Source: Arcuatula senhousia (Eukaryota; Mollusca; Bivalvia; Mytilida; Mytilidae). From it: 64,000 nucleotides of DNA. This document shows positions 46,404-57,759 of this stretch, one piece after another (within the stretch, counting starts at the first letter, position 1; the number at the start of each line of letters is the position of its first letter). Location of the stretch: positions 29,851,275 to 29,915,274 of the forward strand of contig OZ020308.1 of assembly GCA_963971305.1 (NCBI GenBank), in the 5' to 3' direction. The position numbers were made by a program, and so were the translations under genes. The notes under the pieces were generated by a model. It did not search any database. It was not told the origin of the DNA and saw only the letters and a program-made list of their open reading frames with translations.

Positions 46404-47603
46404 ATGGCTCCCAAACGAAGTTTGTGGAGACATATTGTTTTTGCTCGGTTTCTTATTATTATTATTATTATTATTATTCTTTCTTCCGCCCAAAATTTTT
46501 GTCCGGAACTTTTCTCGTAAACTGTTTATCGAAACATTATGAAATGTTCCCCAAGTATAGACCCTTATGAGAAATTGTGCCAAATGCGTGGGAAATTTTC
46601 AAAATGGCTACCGTTTCCATGGCAACGGGGAATGTTCCAGATTTCGGACAATCTTATATCTCTGGAACCTAGGTGGCCAGGACTTTGAAACTTGGTATGA
46701 TTGTAGAGCATGATGGGTACAACAAAAATACGAAAAAAAATTCGGAAGCGATATTTACGGTTTTTCCGTAAAATGCAAAAATGTGAATTTTCTAGAAATT
46801 TCTAAAATTACCAAAAATTAAAGTTTGACGAATCTTCACCAAAATTGGTCATCTGGGTGAATCAGGTATGCTGAATTCAAATTTGCAAATGGAATTTCGA
46901 TCCGACTTCCGGTTTCCAAATAGCGGCCATTTTGATTTCTAAAAATAGCCAAAAACTTAAGTTTGTCGAATCTTCTAGAAAATGGGTCATCTGGGTAAAT
47001 CAGGTATGCTGAGTTCAATGATGCAATCGGAATTTCGATCCGACTTCCGGTTTCCAAATGGCGGCCATTTTGATTTCTAAAAATAGCCAAAAACTAAAGT
47101 TTGTCGAATCTTCTTGAAAATGGGTCATCTGGGTAAATCAGGTATGCTGAGTTCAATGAAGCAATCGCAATTTCGATCCGACTTCCGGTTTCCAAATGGC
47201 GGCCATTTTGATTTCTAAAAATAGCCAAAAACTAAAGTTTGTCGAATCTTCTTGAAAATGGGTCATCTTGGTAAATCAGGTATGCTGAGTTCAATGATGC
47301 AATTGGAATTTCGATCCGACTTCCGGTTTTCAAATGGCGGCCATTTTGATTTCTAAAAATAGACTGAAAATTTAAGTTAGTAAAATGCTTACGAGAATAA
47401 GTTATCTGGGTAAATCAGGTATGCCAAATTCAATGGTGCACTCAGAATGTTGATTCGACTTCTGGATTTTCTATGGCGGCCATTTTCACTACACTCCCAC
47501 AGTTGGATTTTAACCATATTTGGTTTCCGTGAAGATATCAGTTGTCGACATGGTGCCGTCGTTTGGGAGCCATTCATGATCTCTGAGATCATATCATCAA
47601 TAT
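46404..47603 (+). mobile_element. E7 element, complete
   Basis: It has the 5' hairpin ATGGCTCCCAAACGA..TTTGTGGAGACAT (46404-46433), GCTCGG tail, TTA run, TTCTTTCTTCCGCCC core start, GTTTCCATGGCAAC at 46613-46626 and a ~138-bp minisatellite to about 47360. The 3' arm TCGTTTGGGAGCCAT is followed by a perfect 8-bp hairpin ATGATCTC-T-GAGATCAT (47576-47592), the 7-nt spacer ATCATCA and the terminus ATAT. Both E7 copies share ATAT, so it is a family trait. Confidence 0.75.
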
Positions 47604-47614
47604 TTATTATTATT

Positions 47615-48131
47615 ATTAAGTCGCCCAAAACAAAGTTTGGGAGACTTATTGTTTTTGCACCGTTTCTTATTATTATTATTATTCTTCTTCTGATTCTTTA
47701 TCGTAAAGTTGTCCTCCCTAATACAAGAAAATGGTTCAAGGAAATAGAATTACACTTGTTGGATTGGATAGTGGGTCACTCCAAGGCGTGTAATCAAGTT
47801 TTGAAATTTTCAAGATGGCCGCCGTTTCAAAATGGCGGCCGTCGGAAAAAGTGGGCGGAAAATTTTTTTTCATCGGATCGTCTTGAAAATTGGTCATCTG
47901 GGTAAAACAGGTATGCTAAATTCAAATCTGCGACCAGATTTGAAATCCGACTTCCGGTTTCAAAATGGCGGCCATTTTACTACACCCGCCCCCCTTAGAA
48001 ATGTGAACTTTGTCCGATTTCAATGAAATTTTATTTATATACATACTTTATTGCACTGAATGGGAAGAAAAAGTATCCAAGGCAATTTTGGGCGACTTGT
48101 GTGTTGGCATCCCAACACAAATTATAGCTAG
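47615..48131 (+). mobile_element. E2 element, complete, un-nested
   Basis: This 517-bp copy starts in the TTATTATTATT after the E7 end. The 3' spacer is ATTATAG and CTAG is at 48128-48131. Confidence 0.85.
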
Positions 48132-49301
48132 TTATTATTATTTTTTTCTCGGTATTCTGGACCGTGAACTTGTCCACCTCATTTTTTCGACATCTTTTAA
48201 GGTAGGAAGCTGAATCTTCATATATCAAGAGTATGGAATGGGAGATTGTGCTTTTTGTATTTTTCGTCGAAATGGAACGACCCCTTATAGGTAAAAAAAG
48301 GGCCTCAAAATGGCTCCTCGAAACCGAAGTTGAATTTTTACCTGGCATTTCTGATCCGGCAGGGGTAGGTCAAATTCCTTTATGGGGTAAGTGTAGACTT
48401 TCAATACCTTTCATTTAAAAAAAAAATTTTGAAAATCGGACTTACGGTTTTCAAAATTTTGCAAAAAATCGAAATTTAATTTTTTTGTCATATTGAGTTA
48501 TCTTTCTTTGTACTTTGTATTATGTAATAGTAATGTAAAAATTCTCAACTTTGTTATTTCTTATTGAAAATTGGTTTACAAGGTAATAGTGGTATGCCGA
48601 GTTCATTTTTGGTATCAAAAATTTTTTTTGGCGGCCATTTTCAAAATGGCGGCTAAAATTTCCCGCCAAAATTTAAACTTGCTCCAATTTTGATGAAAAT
48701 TGGTACATAAGGTAATAGTGGTATGGCGAGATGATTTTCGACATCAAAATTTTTCTATCGTCGGCCATTTTCAAAATGGCCGCCTTTTCCCGCCAAAATA
48801 AAAGTTACTCTGATTTTGACGAAAATTGGTATATAAAGTAATAGTGGTAAGGCCAGTTGATTTTTGACATAAATTTTTTTTTATTGTCGGCCATTTTCAA
48901 AATGGCCGCCGTTTCCAGCCAAAATTAAAGTTACTCTGATTTTGATGAAAATTGGTATATAAGGTAATAGTGCTATGGCGAGTTGATTTTTGACATCGAA
49001 ATTTTTATTTCGTCGGCCATTTTCAAAATAGCCGTTTCCCGCCAAAAATCAAATTTACTCCGATTTTAAAGAAAATTGGTATATAAGGTTATTGTGGCAT
49101 GGCGAGTTTATTTTTGACATCAACATTTTTTATCGTTAGCCATTTTCAAAATGGCCGCCGTTTCCCGCTAAAATTAAACTTACTCCGATCTTGATGAAAA
49201 TTTGTATTTTAGGTATTCTCAAATGCCCAAACACATATTGACAAAGAAGGGTACGTGAGGGGACATATATGTGACTCGCTTGCGATCACAATTAGAACTA
49301 G
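48132..49301 (+). mobile_element. E1a body and 3' end (5' hairpin at 41622-41651)
   Basis: The proximal ~590 bp is almost identical to 26867-27470; the distal minisatellite differs (TTTTCTATCGTCGGCC units) and its end resembles 33914-34959. This indicates exchange between copies. CTAG is at 49298-49301. Confidence 0.75.
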
Positions 49302-50770
49302 TTATTATTATTTTTCTCGGTATTCTGGATCGTGAACTTGTCCACCTCATTTTTTCGACATCTTTTAAGGTAGGAAGCTGAAAATTCATAAATCAAGAGT
49401 ATGGAATGTGAAATTGTGCTTTTTGTATTTTTCGCCGAAATCGAACGACCCCATATAGGTAAAAAAAGGGCCTCAAAATGGCTCCTCGAAACCGAAGTTG
49501 AATTTTTCCTGGCATTTCTGATCCGGCAGGGGTAGGAAAAATTCCCTTATAGGTTAAGTGCGGATATACAATACCTTTCATTTAAAAAAAAAAATTGAAA
49601 ATCGGACTTACCGTTTTCAAAATTTCGCAAAAAATCGAAAATTATTTTTTTTGTAAGATTGAGTTATCTTTCTTTGTACCATATATTTTGTGATATTAAT
49701 GAAAAAAAATCTCAACTTTGTTATTTCTTAATGAAAATTGGTTTACAAGGTAATAGTGGTATGCCGAGTTCAATTTTGGAATCGAAATTTTTTTTGGGCG
49801 GCCATTTTGAAAATGGCCGCCATTTCCAGCCAAAATCAAAATTACTCCGATTTTGATGAAAATTGGTATATAAGATAATAGTGGTATGGCGAGATGATTT
49901 TTGACATCAAAATTTTTCTATCGTCGGCCATTTTCAAAATGGCCGCCTTTTCCCGCCAAAATTAAAGTTACCCCGATTTTGACGAAAATTGGTATATAAG
50001 GTAATAGTGGTATGGCGAGATGATTTTTGACATCGAATTTTTTTTATTGTCGCCCATTTTCAAAATGGCCACTGTTTCCCGCCTAAATTAAAGTAGCACC
50101 AATTTTGATGAAAATCGGTTTTTGAGGTAATAGTGGTATGCTGAGTTGATTTTCGGTATCATTTTTTTTTATCGTCGGCCATTTTCTAAATGGCCGCCAT
50201 TTCCCGCCAAAATTAAAGTTAATCTGATTTTCATGAAAACTGGTATATAAGGTGACAGTGGTATGGTGAGTTGATTTTTGACATTGAAATTTATTTATGA
50301 TCGGCTATTTTCAAAATGGCCACTGTTTCCCGCCAAAATTAAACTTACTCCGATTTTAATGAAAATTAATATACAGGGTAATTGTGATATGGGGAGTTCA
50401 TTTTTAGCATCAAATTTTGTTTATGGTCCGATGCAACAGCTTTTAAATGCGACTGTGTGACTCTTCTCGACTATATGAGATTAAGGGAGAATAATATCTC
50501 ATATGGATGTCAACCAAAAGCTTCTCCGTAACGTTTTTAGTTTTTCATTGAAGAGTGGCTCCATTGTAGAGGACGAGAGCGGTAGTTATGCTCGCTAGTC
50601 ACTACAATAGTTTACAAGTACGCTACCAATGCTTGTTAAAAGGGTGCTTCAATGGAATGATAAGGGCGTCATTGCTTAAAAAGGGTTCCCACAAAAGCCA
50701 GAAATATTGTCAAAGAGGGGTACGTGAGGGGACATGTATGTGACTCGCTTGCGATCACAATTAGAACAAG
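49302..50770 (+). mobile_element. E1a body and 3' end with structured cassette (5' hairpin at 28055-28084)
   Basis: This E1a core has mixed minisatellite types and the cassette at about 50418-50698. The terminus is mutated to CAAG (50767-50770). On the bracket reading this element spans 28055-50770, about 22.7 kb, with all the intervening copies nested in its TTA tract. Confidence 0.7.
50418..50698 (+). other. Structured cassette, copy 5
   Basis: It has the A-T version of the ATTGTAG/CTACAAT stem, like copy 1. The outer stem is weakened (AGCTTTTAA against CCAAAAGCT), and the long stem has GTTTTT for GCATTT. It is the most divergent copy. Confidence 0.55.
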
Positions 50771-50772
50771 TT

Positions 50773-51122
50773 ATGTCTCCCAAACGAAAGTTTGGAGACA
50801 TATTGTTTTTACTCCGTTTCTTATTATTATTATTATGGCCCCGAACACGAAGTGTCGGGGACATATTGTTTTTGCTCGGTTTCTTCTTCTTATTATTATT
50901 ATTATGTCCCCGAACACGAAGTGTCGGGGACATATTGTTTTTGCTTGGTTTCTTCTTATTATTATTATTATTAAGTCGCCCAAAACAAAGTTTGGGAGAC
51001 TTATAATTTTTGCACCGTTTCTTATTAAGTCGCCCAAAAAGAAGTTTGTGAGACTTATTGTTTTTGCACCGTTTCTTCTTATTATTATTATTAAGTCGCC
51101 CAAAACAAAGTTTGGGAGACTT
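50773..51122 (+). repeat. Stack of six 5' terminal hairpins: E5, E1 x2, E2 x3
   Basis: E5 is at 50773-50801, E1 at 50835-50864 (left arm ATGGCCCCG, one change) and 50904-50933, and E2 at 50973-51002, 51027-51056 (right arm TTTGTGAGACTT) and 51093-51122. The three E2 ends close at 51603, 52072 and 55118. The E5 and two E1 ends are not closed before the window ends. Confidence 0.75.
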
Positions 51123-51603
51123 ATTGTTTTTGCACCGTTTCTTATTATTATTATTATTCTTCTGATTCTTTATCGTAAAGTTGTCCTCCCTAATTCAAGA
51201 AAATGGTTCAAGGAAATTGAATAACACTTGTTGGATTGGATAGTGGGTCACTCAAAGGCGTGTAATCAAGTTTTGAAATTTTCAAGATGGCCGCCGTTTC
51301 AAAATGGCGGCCGTCGGAAAAAGTGGGCGGAAATTTTTTTTTCCACGGATCCTCTTGAAAATTGGTCATCTAGGTAAAGCAGGTATGCTGAATTCAAATC
51401 TGCGACCGGATTTGGTATCCGACTTCCGGTTTCAAAATGGCGGCCATTTTACTACACCCGCCCCCCTTAGAAATGTGAACTTTGTCCGATTTCAATGAAA
51501 TTTTATTTCTATACATATTTTATTGTACTGAAAGGGAAGAAAAAGTATCCAAGGCGATTTTGGGCGACTTGTGTGTTGGCATCCCAACACAAATTATAGC
51601 TAG
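51093..51603 (+). mobile_element. E2 element, complete, un-nested
   Basis: This 511-bp E2 copy closely resembles 42928-43444. CTAG is at 51600-51603. Confidence 0.85.
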
Positions 51604-52072
51604 TTATTATTCTTATTATTATTATTATTCTTCTGATTCTTTATCGAGAATTTGTCCTCCCTAGTACAAGAAAACGGTCCAAGGAAATTAAATAACACTT
51701 GTGAGATTGGATATTGGGTCACTCAAAGTTGTGTAATGCACTTTTAAAATTTTCAAGATGGCCGCCGTTTCAAAATGGCGGCCATCGGAAAAAGTGGGCG
51801 GAAAATTTTTTTTCATCGGATCGTCTTGAAAATTGGTCATCTGGGTAAATCGGGTATGCTGAGTTCAAATCTGCGACCGGATTTGATATTCGACCTACGG
51901 TATCAAAATGGCGGCCATTTTACTACTCCCGCCCCCCTAAAAACGTCAACTTTGTCCGATTTCAACGAAATTTGATTTCTAGACTTATTTTGATGCACTG
52001 ATTTGAATGGAACTCTATCCAAGGCGATTTTAGGCGACTTGTGTGTTGGCATCCCAACACAATTATACCTAG
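51604..52072 (+). mobile_element. E2 body and 3' end (5' hairpin at 51027-51056)
   Basis: The core has GAGAATTTGTCC like 42470-42916. The 3' arm reads TTTTAGGCGACTT (one mismatch). CTAG is at 52069-52072. Confidence 0.8.
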
Positions 52073-52077
52073 TTATT

Positions 52078-52108
52078 ATATCTCCCAAACACTATTTTTG
52101 GGAGATAT
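52078..52108 (+). repeat. E3 5' terminal hairpin
   Basis: ATATCTCCCAAACAC..TTTTTGGGAGATAT with the ACTCTG tail, directly followed by the second E4 array. It is closed at 54659. Confidence 0.8.
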
Positions 52109-52132
52109 ATTGTTTTTACTCTGTTTCTTATT

Positions 52133-54153
52133 AAGTCTCCCAAACGAAGTTTGGAGACTTATTGTTTTTACTCAGGTTTTTCAGATTTTTTTTACAATGA
52201 ACTTGTCCGACCGGTTTCTCGGAGATGGTTTTTCAGATCAAAACCATACTTGGTATGTGAGTTATTCATGTTATGAAGGTGTGCACAAAACTTTCGAATT
52301 TTTCAAGATGGCCGCCTATTTCAAAATGGCCGACAAAAATCGGCTAATTTTTGGGAATGTTGACCGATTCTGATGAACATTGGTTTCTGGGCTAAACATG
52401 ATGCTCCGAGTTCAATGGAAAAGACCAAAAATTGCTATCTTGTATAGTTTTTTTTTCATAATTTTTTTTGGTATTTTTTTTAATTTTTGAAAAATCACAT
52501 AAAAAATTTAAAAAAAATTCTGAAAAAAAATCAAGTGCTCCTATCAAAAATCTGATTTGATATTTGAAATCAGCATTATAAAAGCTACAAAAAAGGGGTG
52601 AGTCATGAAAAAATCTGACCAACGGTTTTCGAGTTATACAGTCTTGAAATTTTTTCCGAAGTGACCCCACCCCTCCTTTGGACCCCCTTAATTTCGCAAT
52701 GGACCTCTTACATTGAAACGATTACCGTATTGAGTTCAAGTACATGTTAGGCATCTTATAATAGGTATTGTTTATACAGATTGGATTTACTGTTTGAGAG
52801 CTATAAGGAGTTTTGTGTGCGAAACCATGGCATTTTGGCCTACGGTCCCCCTTTCTGGTACCCCCCAGAACCCCTTATGACTTGTGAATCTGATCTTTTT
52901 GGTATTAATTCTTTACATTGGCCTTAGTCCTACATGTTTACCAAGTTTCAGAAGGATCGGTTAAAAAATGCCTGCAAAAAGTTTCGGTATGTAATTATTA
53001 AGTCTCCCAAACGAAGTTTGGAGACTTATTGTTTTTACTCAGGTTTTTCAGATTTTTTTTACAATGAACTTGTCCGACCGGTTTCTCGGAGATGGTTTTT
53101 CAGATCAAAACCATACTTGGTATGTGAGTTATTCATGTTATGAAGGTGTGCACAAAACTTTCGAATTTTTCAAGATGGCCGCCTATTTCAAAATGGCCGA
53201 CAAAAATCGGCTAATTTTTGGGAATGTTGACCGATTCTGATGAACATTGGTTTCTGGGCTAAACATGATGCTCCGAGTTCAATGGAAAAAAACAAAAATC
53301 TTCTTGGTGGATCTCGAAAATATAGTTATATTGGTAGAAAACATGTAAATAGAATGTCATCATAGTTTACAATTTTCTGAAAGTCTTATTGCAATTTCTA
53401 TATTTTTTTGTTTACCATGTGAGTCCATTTCACAGCAAAATAAACATTATTCATACACTTTTTAAAATGAGACATAAATATTGAGATGATGAGGTTGCAT
53501 TCATTCAACTAGATATTTACATTGTTATTTCAGCTTATTATAATGGAATAAATTTGAAAGTTTAAAACCCTGCCTGTCATCATCAATTTCACTTTTTAGG
53601 GAGGGACCAATTGACCCTTGACCTTCAGCAAGATGGGTGTATTATCTCCCTTTATGTTTTAAAATTATTAATTTCACACTTGTCCTTTTTACAATGGAAA
53701 AAATAAAGCTTTATTTCTTTTTCTACAACAATTTTGAACTTTTCTCATTTTTTGGTTTACAAAAGATCTTTAATAAACATAAAATATTTGCAAATTTTAA
53801 AATTTAACTATACCTGTTGCATTAATTTGAATATCTTAGTAATAATTTGGTTTCCCAGTTTGTTTTTTTTGGTTATACTGTTCTATGCTCTTCATATTCA
53901 TACAGTGTTTGGCATTTTCAATATTTTTGGTAGAGCGCCTCTGATGAGAAACGCGCGTCAGACGTAGCAAAATTTATTGTCTGGAACTTTGTTGTCATTT
54001 GTATTTCTATTTACTTATTATATTCAAAATATATTAAATTTTCATGATGATCTTCGAACATTGGGACAAAGGGAAGCCTTCATTTTGGAGTTGTTACTTT
54101 TTTAATCGTTTGGGAGACTTTGTGTGTTGGCATCCCAACACAATCATATCTTG
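52133..54153 (+). mobile_element. E4 array, two units (867-bp unit plus complete E4)
   Basis: One 867-bp unit (52133-52999) is followed by a full E4 (53000-54153). The junctions are the same as in the six-unit array at 12546-17875. The last copy again departs from the array unit after GTTCAATGGAAAA (about 53290). It carries a 178-bp insertion (53829-54006) absent from the other E4. The 3' arm TCGTTTGGGAGACTT, hairpin TGTGTTGG..CCCAACACA, spacer ATCATAT and CTTG (54150-54153) close it. Confidence 0.8.
53829..54006 (+). mobile_element. 178-bp insertion with decayed hammerhead-ribozyme motif
   Basis: The empty site is seen at 17721-17740 (ATTAATTTCTATTTAC). The insert carries CTGATGAGAAACGCGCGTC at 53941-53959, preceded by GAGCGCCT and followed by AGACGTA. 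CTGATGA, GAAA and GTC are core hammerhead elements, and ACGCGCGT can form the minimal stem III of retroelement-type hammerheads. Stem II seems deleted, because GAAA follows CTGATGA directly. The flanks share a short ATTT that could be a target duplication. Confidence 0.5.
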
Positions 54154-54659
54154 TTATTATTATTCTTCTTTTTTTTCTTCCGGACATGAACGTGTCCAAG
54201 CTGGAACTCGAAAACTACTTAATGGATCTTCATGAAATTTTGTATGATGGTAGAGTGGGTCTCAAAGGTGTGCCATCAAGAATTGGAATTTTCAAAATGG
54301 CCGCCGTTTCCATGGAAATGAAATAAGGTCATAATATAGGACATTGCGATATCTCGGTTACCTAGGTGCGCAGGGTTCTGAAATTTTACAGGTTAATAGA
54401 GCAAAAGAAGCTCTTTAATAATACGAAAAAAAATTCTGAAGCGATATTTATGGTTTTCGAGTTATTCACGAAAATGTGATTTTACGGTCCCAAAAATGGG
54501 AAAATTGTCCAAATGCTACGATTTCGACAAAATTCGGTATCTAGTGGTTTCAAATGATGGCGAGTTCGGATGCGATGTCAAAATTTATGCAAGAGTGACA
54601 GTATGCGTACGTTTGGGAGATATTTTTGTGTTGGGCATCCCCAACACAGTCAGCACTAG
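54154..54659 (+). mobile_element. E3 body and 3' end (5' hairpin at 52078-52108)
   Basis: This E3 core has GTTTCCATGGAAAT at 54306-54319 (last base of the palindrome changed), the 3' arm GTTTGGGAGATAT, the 9-bp hairpin and CTAG at 54656-54659. It shares the CCAAGCTGGA variant after GTGTCC with 57201-57759. Confidence 0.8.
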
Positions 54660-55118
54660 TTATTATTATTATTCTTCTGATACTTAATCGTAAAGCTGTC
54701 CTCCCTAATACAAGAAAACGGTTCAAGGAAATTGAATAACACTTGTTGGATTGGATAGCGGGTTACCTAAAGGCGTGCAATCAAGTTTTGAAATTTTCAA
54801 GATGGCCGCCGTTTCAAAATGGCGGCCATCGCAAAAAGTGGGCGGAAATTTTTTTTTCATCGGATCGTTTTTAAAATTGGTCATCTGGGTAAAGCGGGTA
54901 TGCTGAGTTCAAATCTGCGACCGGATTTGAAATCTGACCTACGGTTTATAAATGGCAGCCAGTTTACTACACCCGCCCCCCTTAAAAATGTGAACTTTGT
55001 CCGATTTCAATGAAATTTTATTTCTATTTATATTTTATTGTACTGAATGGGAAGAAATAGTATCCAAGGCGATTTTTGGCGACTTGTGTGTTGGCATCCC
55101 AACACAAATTATAGCTAG
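54660..55118 (+). mobile_element. E2 body and 3' end (5' hairpin at 50973-51002)
   Basis: The core starts TTCTTCTGATACTTAATCG. CTAG is at 55115-55118. The E3 and E4 insertions lie between its hairpin and this body. Confidence 0.8.
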
Positions 55119-55126
55119 TTATTATT

Positions 55127-56391
55127 ATGTCCCCGAACACGAAGTGTCGGGGACATATTGTTTTTGCTCGGTTTCTTATTATTATTATTATTATTATTAT
55201 TAATATTATTATTATTATTATTTTTCTCGGTATTCTGGACCGTGAACTTGTCCACCTCATTTTTTCGACATCTTTAAAGGTAGGAAGCTGAAACTTCATA
55301 AATCAAGAGTATGGAATGGGAGATTGTGCTTTTTGTATTTTTCGCCGAAATCGAATTACCCCTTATAGGTAAAAAAAGGGCCTCAAAATGGCTCCTCGAA
55401 ACCGAAGTTGAATTTTACCTATCATTTCTGATCCGGCAGGGGTAGGAAAAATTCCTTTACAGGGTAAGTGTAGACTTTTAATATCTTTCATTTAAAAAAA
55501 GAATTTTGAAAATCGGACTTACGGTTTTCAAAATTTTGCAAAAAATCGAAATTTAATTTTTTGGTCATATTGAGTTATCTTTCTTTTTACAGCATATTTT
55601 GAAATTGTAATGTAAAAATTCCCAACTTTGTTATTTCTTAATGAAAATGGATTAACTAGGTAATAGTGAAATGCCGAGTTCATTTTTGGTATTAAAAAAA
55701 ATTTTGGCGGCCATTTTAAAAATGGCGACTAAAATGGCCGCCATTTTCCCGCCAAAAATTAAAGTTACTCCGATTTTGATGAAAATTGGTATATAAGGTA
55801 ATAGTGGTATGGTGAGTTGATTTTTGACATCAAAATTTTTTCATCGTCGGCCATTTTCAAAATGGCCGCCGTTTCCCGCCAATATTCAAGTTACTCTGAT
55901 TTTGATGAAAATTGGTATATAAAGTAAATGTGGTATGGCAAGTTGATTTTTGACATCGAAATTTTTTTATCATCGGCCATTTTCAAAATGGCCGCCGTTT
56001 CCCGCCAAAATTCAAGTTACTCTGATTTTGATGAAAACTGGTATGTAAGGTAAAAGTAGAATGGCGAGTTGATTTTTGACATTGAAATTTTTATTTCGTC
56101 GGCCATTTTCAAAATGGCCGCCGTTTCCCGCCAAAATCAAAATTCCTCTGATTTTGATGAAAATTGGTATATAAGGTAAAAGTGGTATGTCAAACTTATT
56201 TTTGACATCAAACTTTTTTTTTAGCGTCAGCCATTTTCAAAATGGCCGCCATTTCCCGCCAAAATTAAGCTTACTCCTATTTTGATGAAAATTGGATATA
56301 ATAAGTTATCTCAAATGCTAAGAGACATTGACAAAGAGGGGTACGTGAGGGGACATTTTTGTGACTCGCTTGCGATCACAATTAGAATTAG
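55127..56391 (+). mobile_element. E1a element, complete
   Basis: It runs from the 5' hairpin (55127-55156), a TTA run with one TTAATA interruption and an E1a core with uniform units (55830-56270) to a mutated terminus TTAG (56388-56391). Confidence 0.8.
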
Positions 56392-56396
56392 TTATT

Positions 56397-56916
56397 AAGT
56401 CGCCCAAAACAAAGTTTGGGAGACTTATTGTTTTTGCACCGTTTCTTATTATTATTATTATTATTATTATTATTCTGATTCTTTATCGTAAAGTTGTCCT
56501 CCCTAATTCAAGAAAATGGTTCAAGGAAATTGAATAACACTTGTTGGATTGGTTAGTGGGTCACTCAAAGGCGTGTAATCAAGTTTTGAAATTTTCAAGA
56601 TGGCCGCCGTTTCAAAATGGCGGCCGTCGGAAAAAGTGGGCGGAAAATTTTTTTTCGTCGGATCGTCCTGAAAATTGGTCATCTGGGTAAAGCGGGTATG
56701 CTGAATTCAAATCTGCGACCGGATTTGAAATCCGACTTCCGGTTTCAAAATGGCGGCCATTTTACTACACCCGCCCCCCTTAAAAATGTGAACTTTGTCC
56801 GATTTCAATGAAATTTGATTTCTATACATATTTTATTGTACTGAAAGGGACGAAAAAGTATCCAAGGCGATTTTGGGCGACTTGTGTGTTGGCATCCCAA
56901 CACAAATTATAGCTAG
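56397..56916 (+). mobile_element. E2 element, complete, un-nested
   Basis: This 520-bp copy starts five bases after the previous element ends. The 3' spacer is ATTATAG and CTAG is at 56913-56916. Confidence 0.85.
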
Positions 56917-56936
56917 TTATTATTATTATTATTATT

Positions 56937-57231
56937 ATGTCCCCGAACACGAAGTGTCGGGGACATATTGTTTTTGCTCGGTTTCTTATTATTATTATTA
57001 TTAAGTCGCCCAAAACAAAGTTTGGGAGACTTATTGTTTTTGCACCGTTTCTTATTATGTCCCCGAACACGAAGTGTGGGGGACATATTGTTTTTGCTCG
57101 GTTTCTTCTTATTATTATTATTATTATTATTATTATGTCCCCGAACACGAAGTGTCGGGGACATATTGTTTTTGCTCGGTTTCTTATTATTATTATTATT
57201 ATATCTCCCAAACACTATGTTTGGGAGATAT
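56937..57231 (+). repeat. Stack of five 5' terminal hairpins: E1, E2, E1, E1, E3
   Basis: E1 is at 56937-56966, E2 at 57003-57032, E1 at 57057-57086 (right arm TGTGGGGGACA) and 57135-57164, and E3 at 57201-57231. E3 closes at 57759 and E1 at 58937 and 60111. The E2 and outer E1 are not closed within the window. Confidence 0.75.
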
Positions 57232-57759
57232 ATTGTTTTTACTCTGTTTCTTATTATTATTATTCTTCTTTTTTTTCTTCCGGACATGAACGTGTCCAAG
57301 CTGGATCTCGAAAACTACTGAATGGATCTTCATGAAATTTTGTATGATGGTAGAGTGGGTCCCAAAGGTGTGCCATCAAGAATTGGAATTTTCAAAATGG
57401 CCGCCGTTTCCATGGAAATGAATTAAGGTCATAATATAGGACATTACAATATCTCGGTTACCTAGGTGCGCAGGGTTCTGAAATTTTGCAGGTTGATAGA
57501 ACAAAAGGAGCTCTTTAATAATACGAAAAAAAATTCTGAAGCGATATTTACGGTTTTCGAGTTATTCACGAAAATGTGATTTATCGGTCCCAAAAATGGG
57601 AAAATTGTCAAAATGCTACGATATCGACAAAATTTGGTATCTAGAGGTTTTAGATGATGGCGAGTTAGGATGTTATGTCAAAATTTATGCAAGAGTGACA
57701 GTATGCGTACGTTTGGGAGATATTTTTGTGTTGGGCATCCCCAACACAGTCAACACTAG
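57201..57759 (+). mobile_element. E3 element, complete, un-nested
   Basis: It has E3 arms at both ends, GTTTCCATGGAAAT near 57408, the 9-bp hairpin, spacer GTCAACA and CTAG at 57756-57759. Confidence 0.8.
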
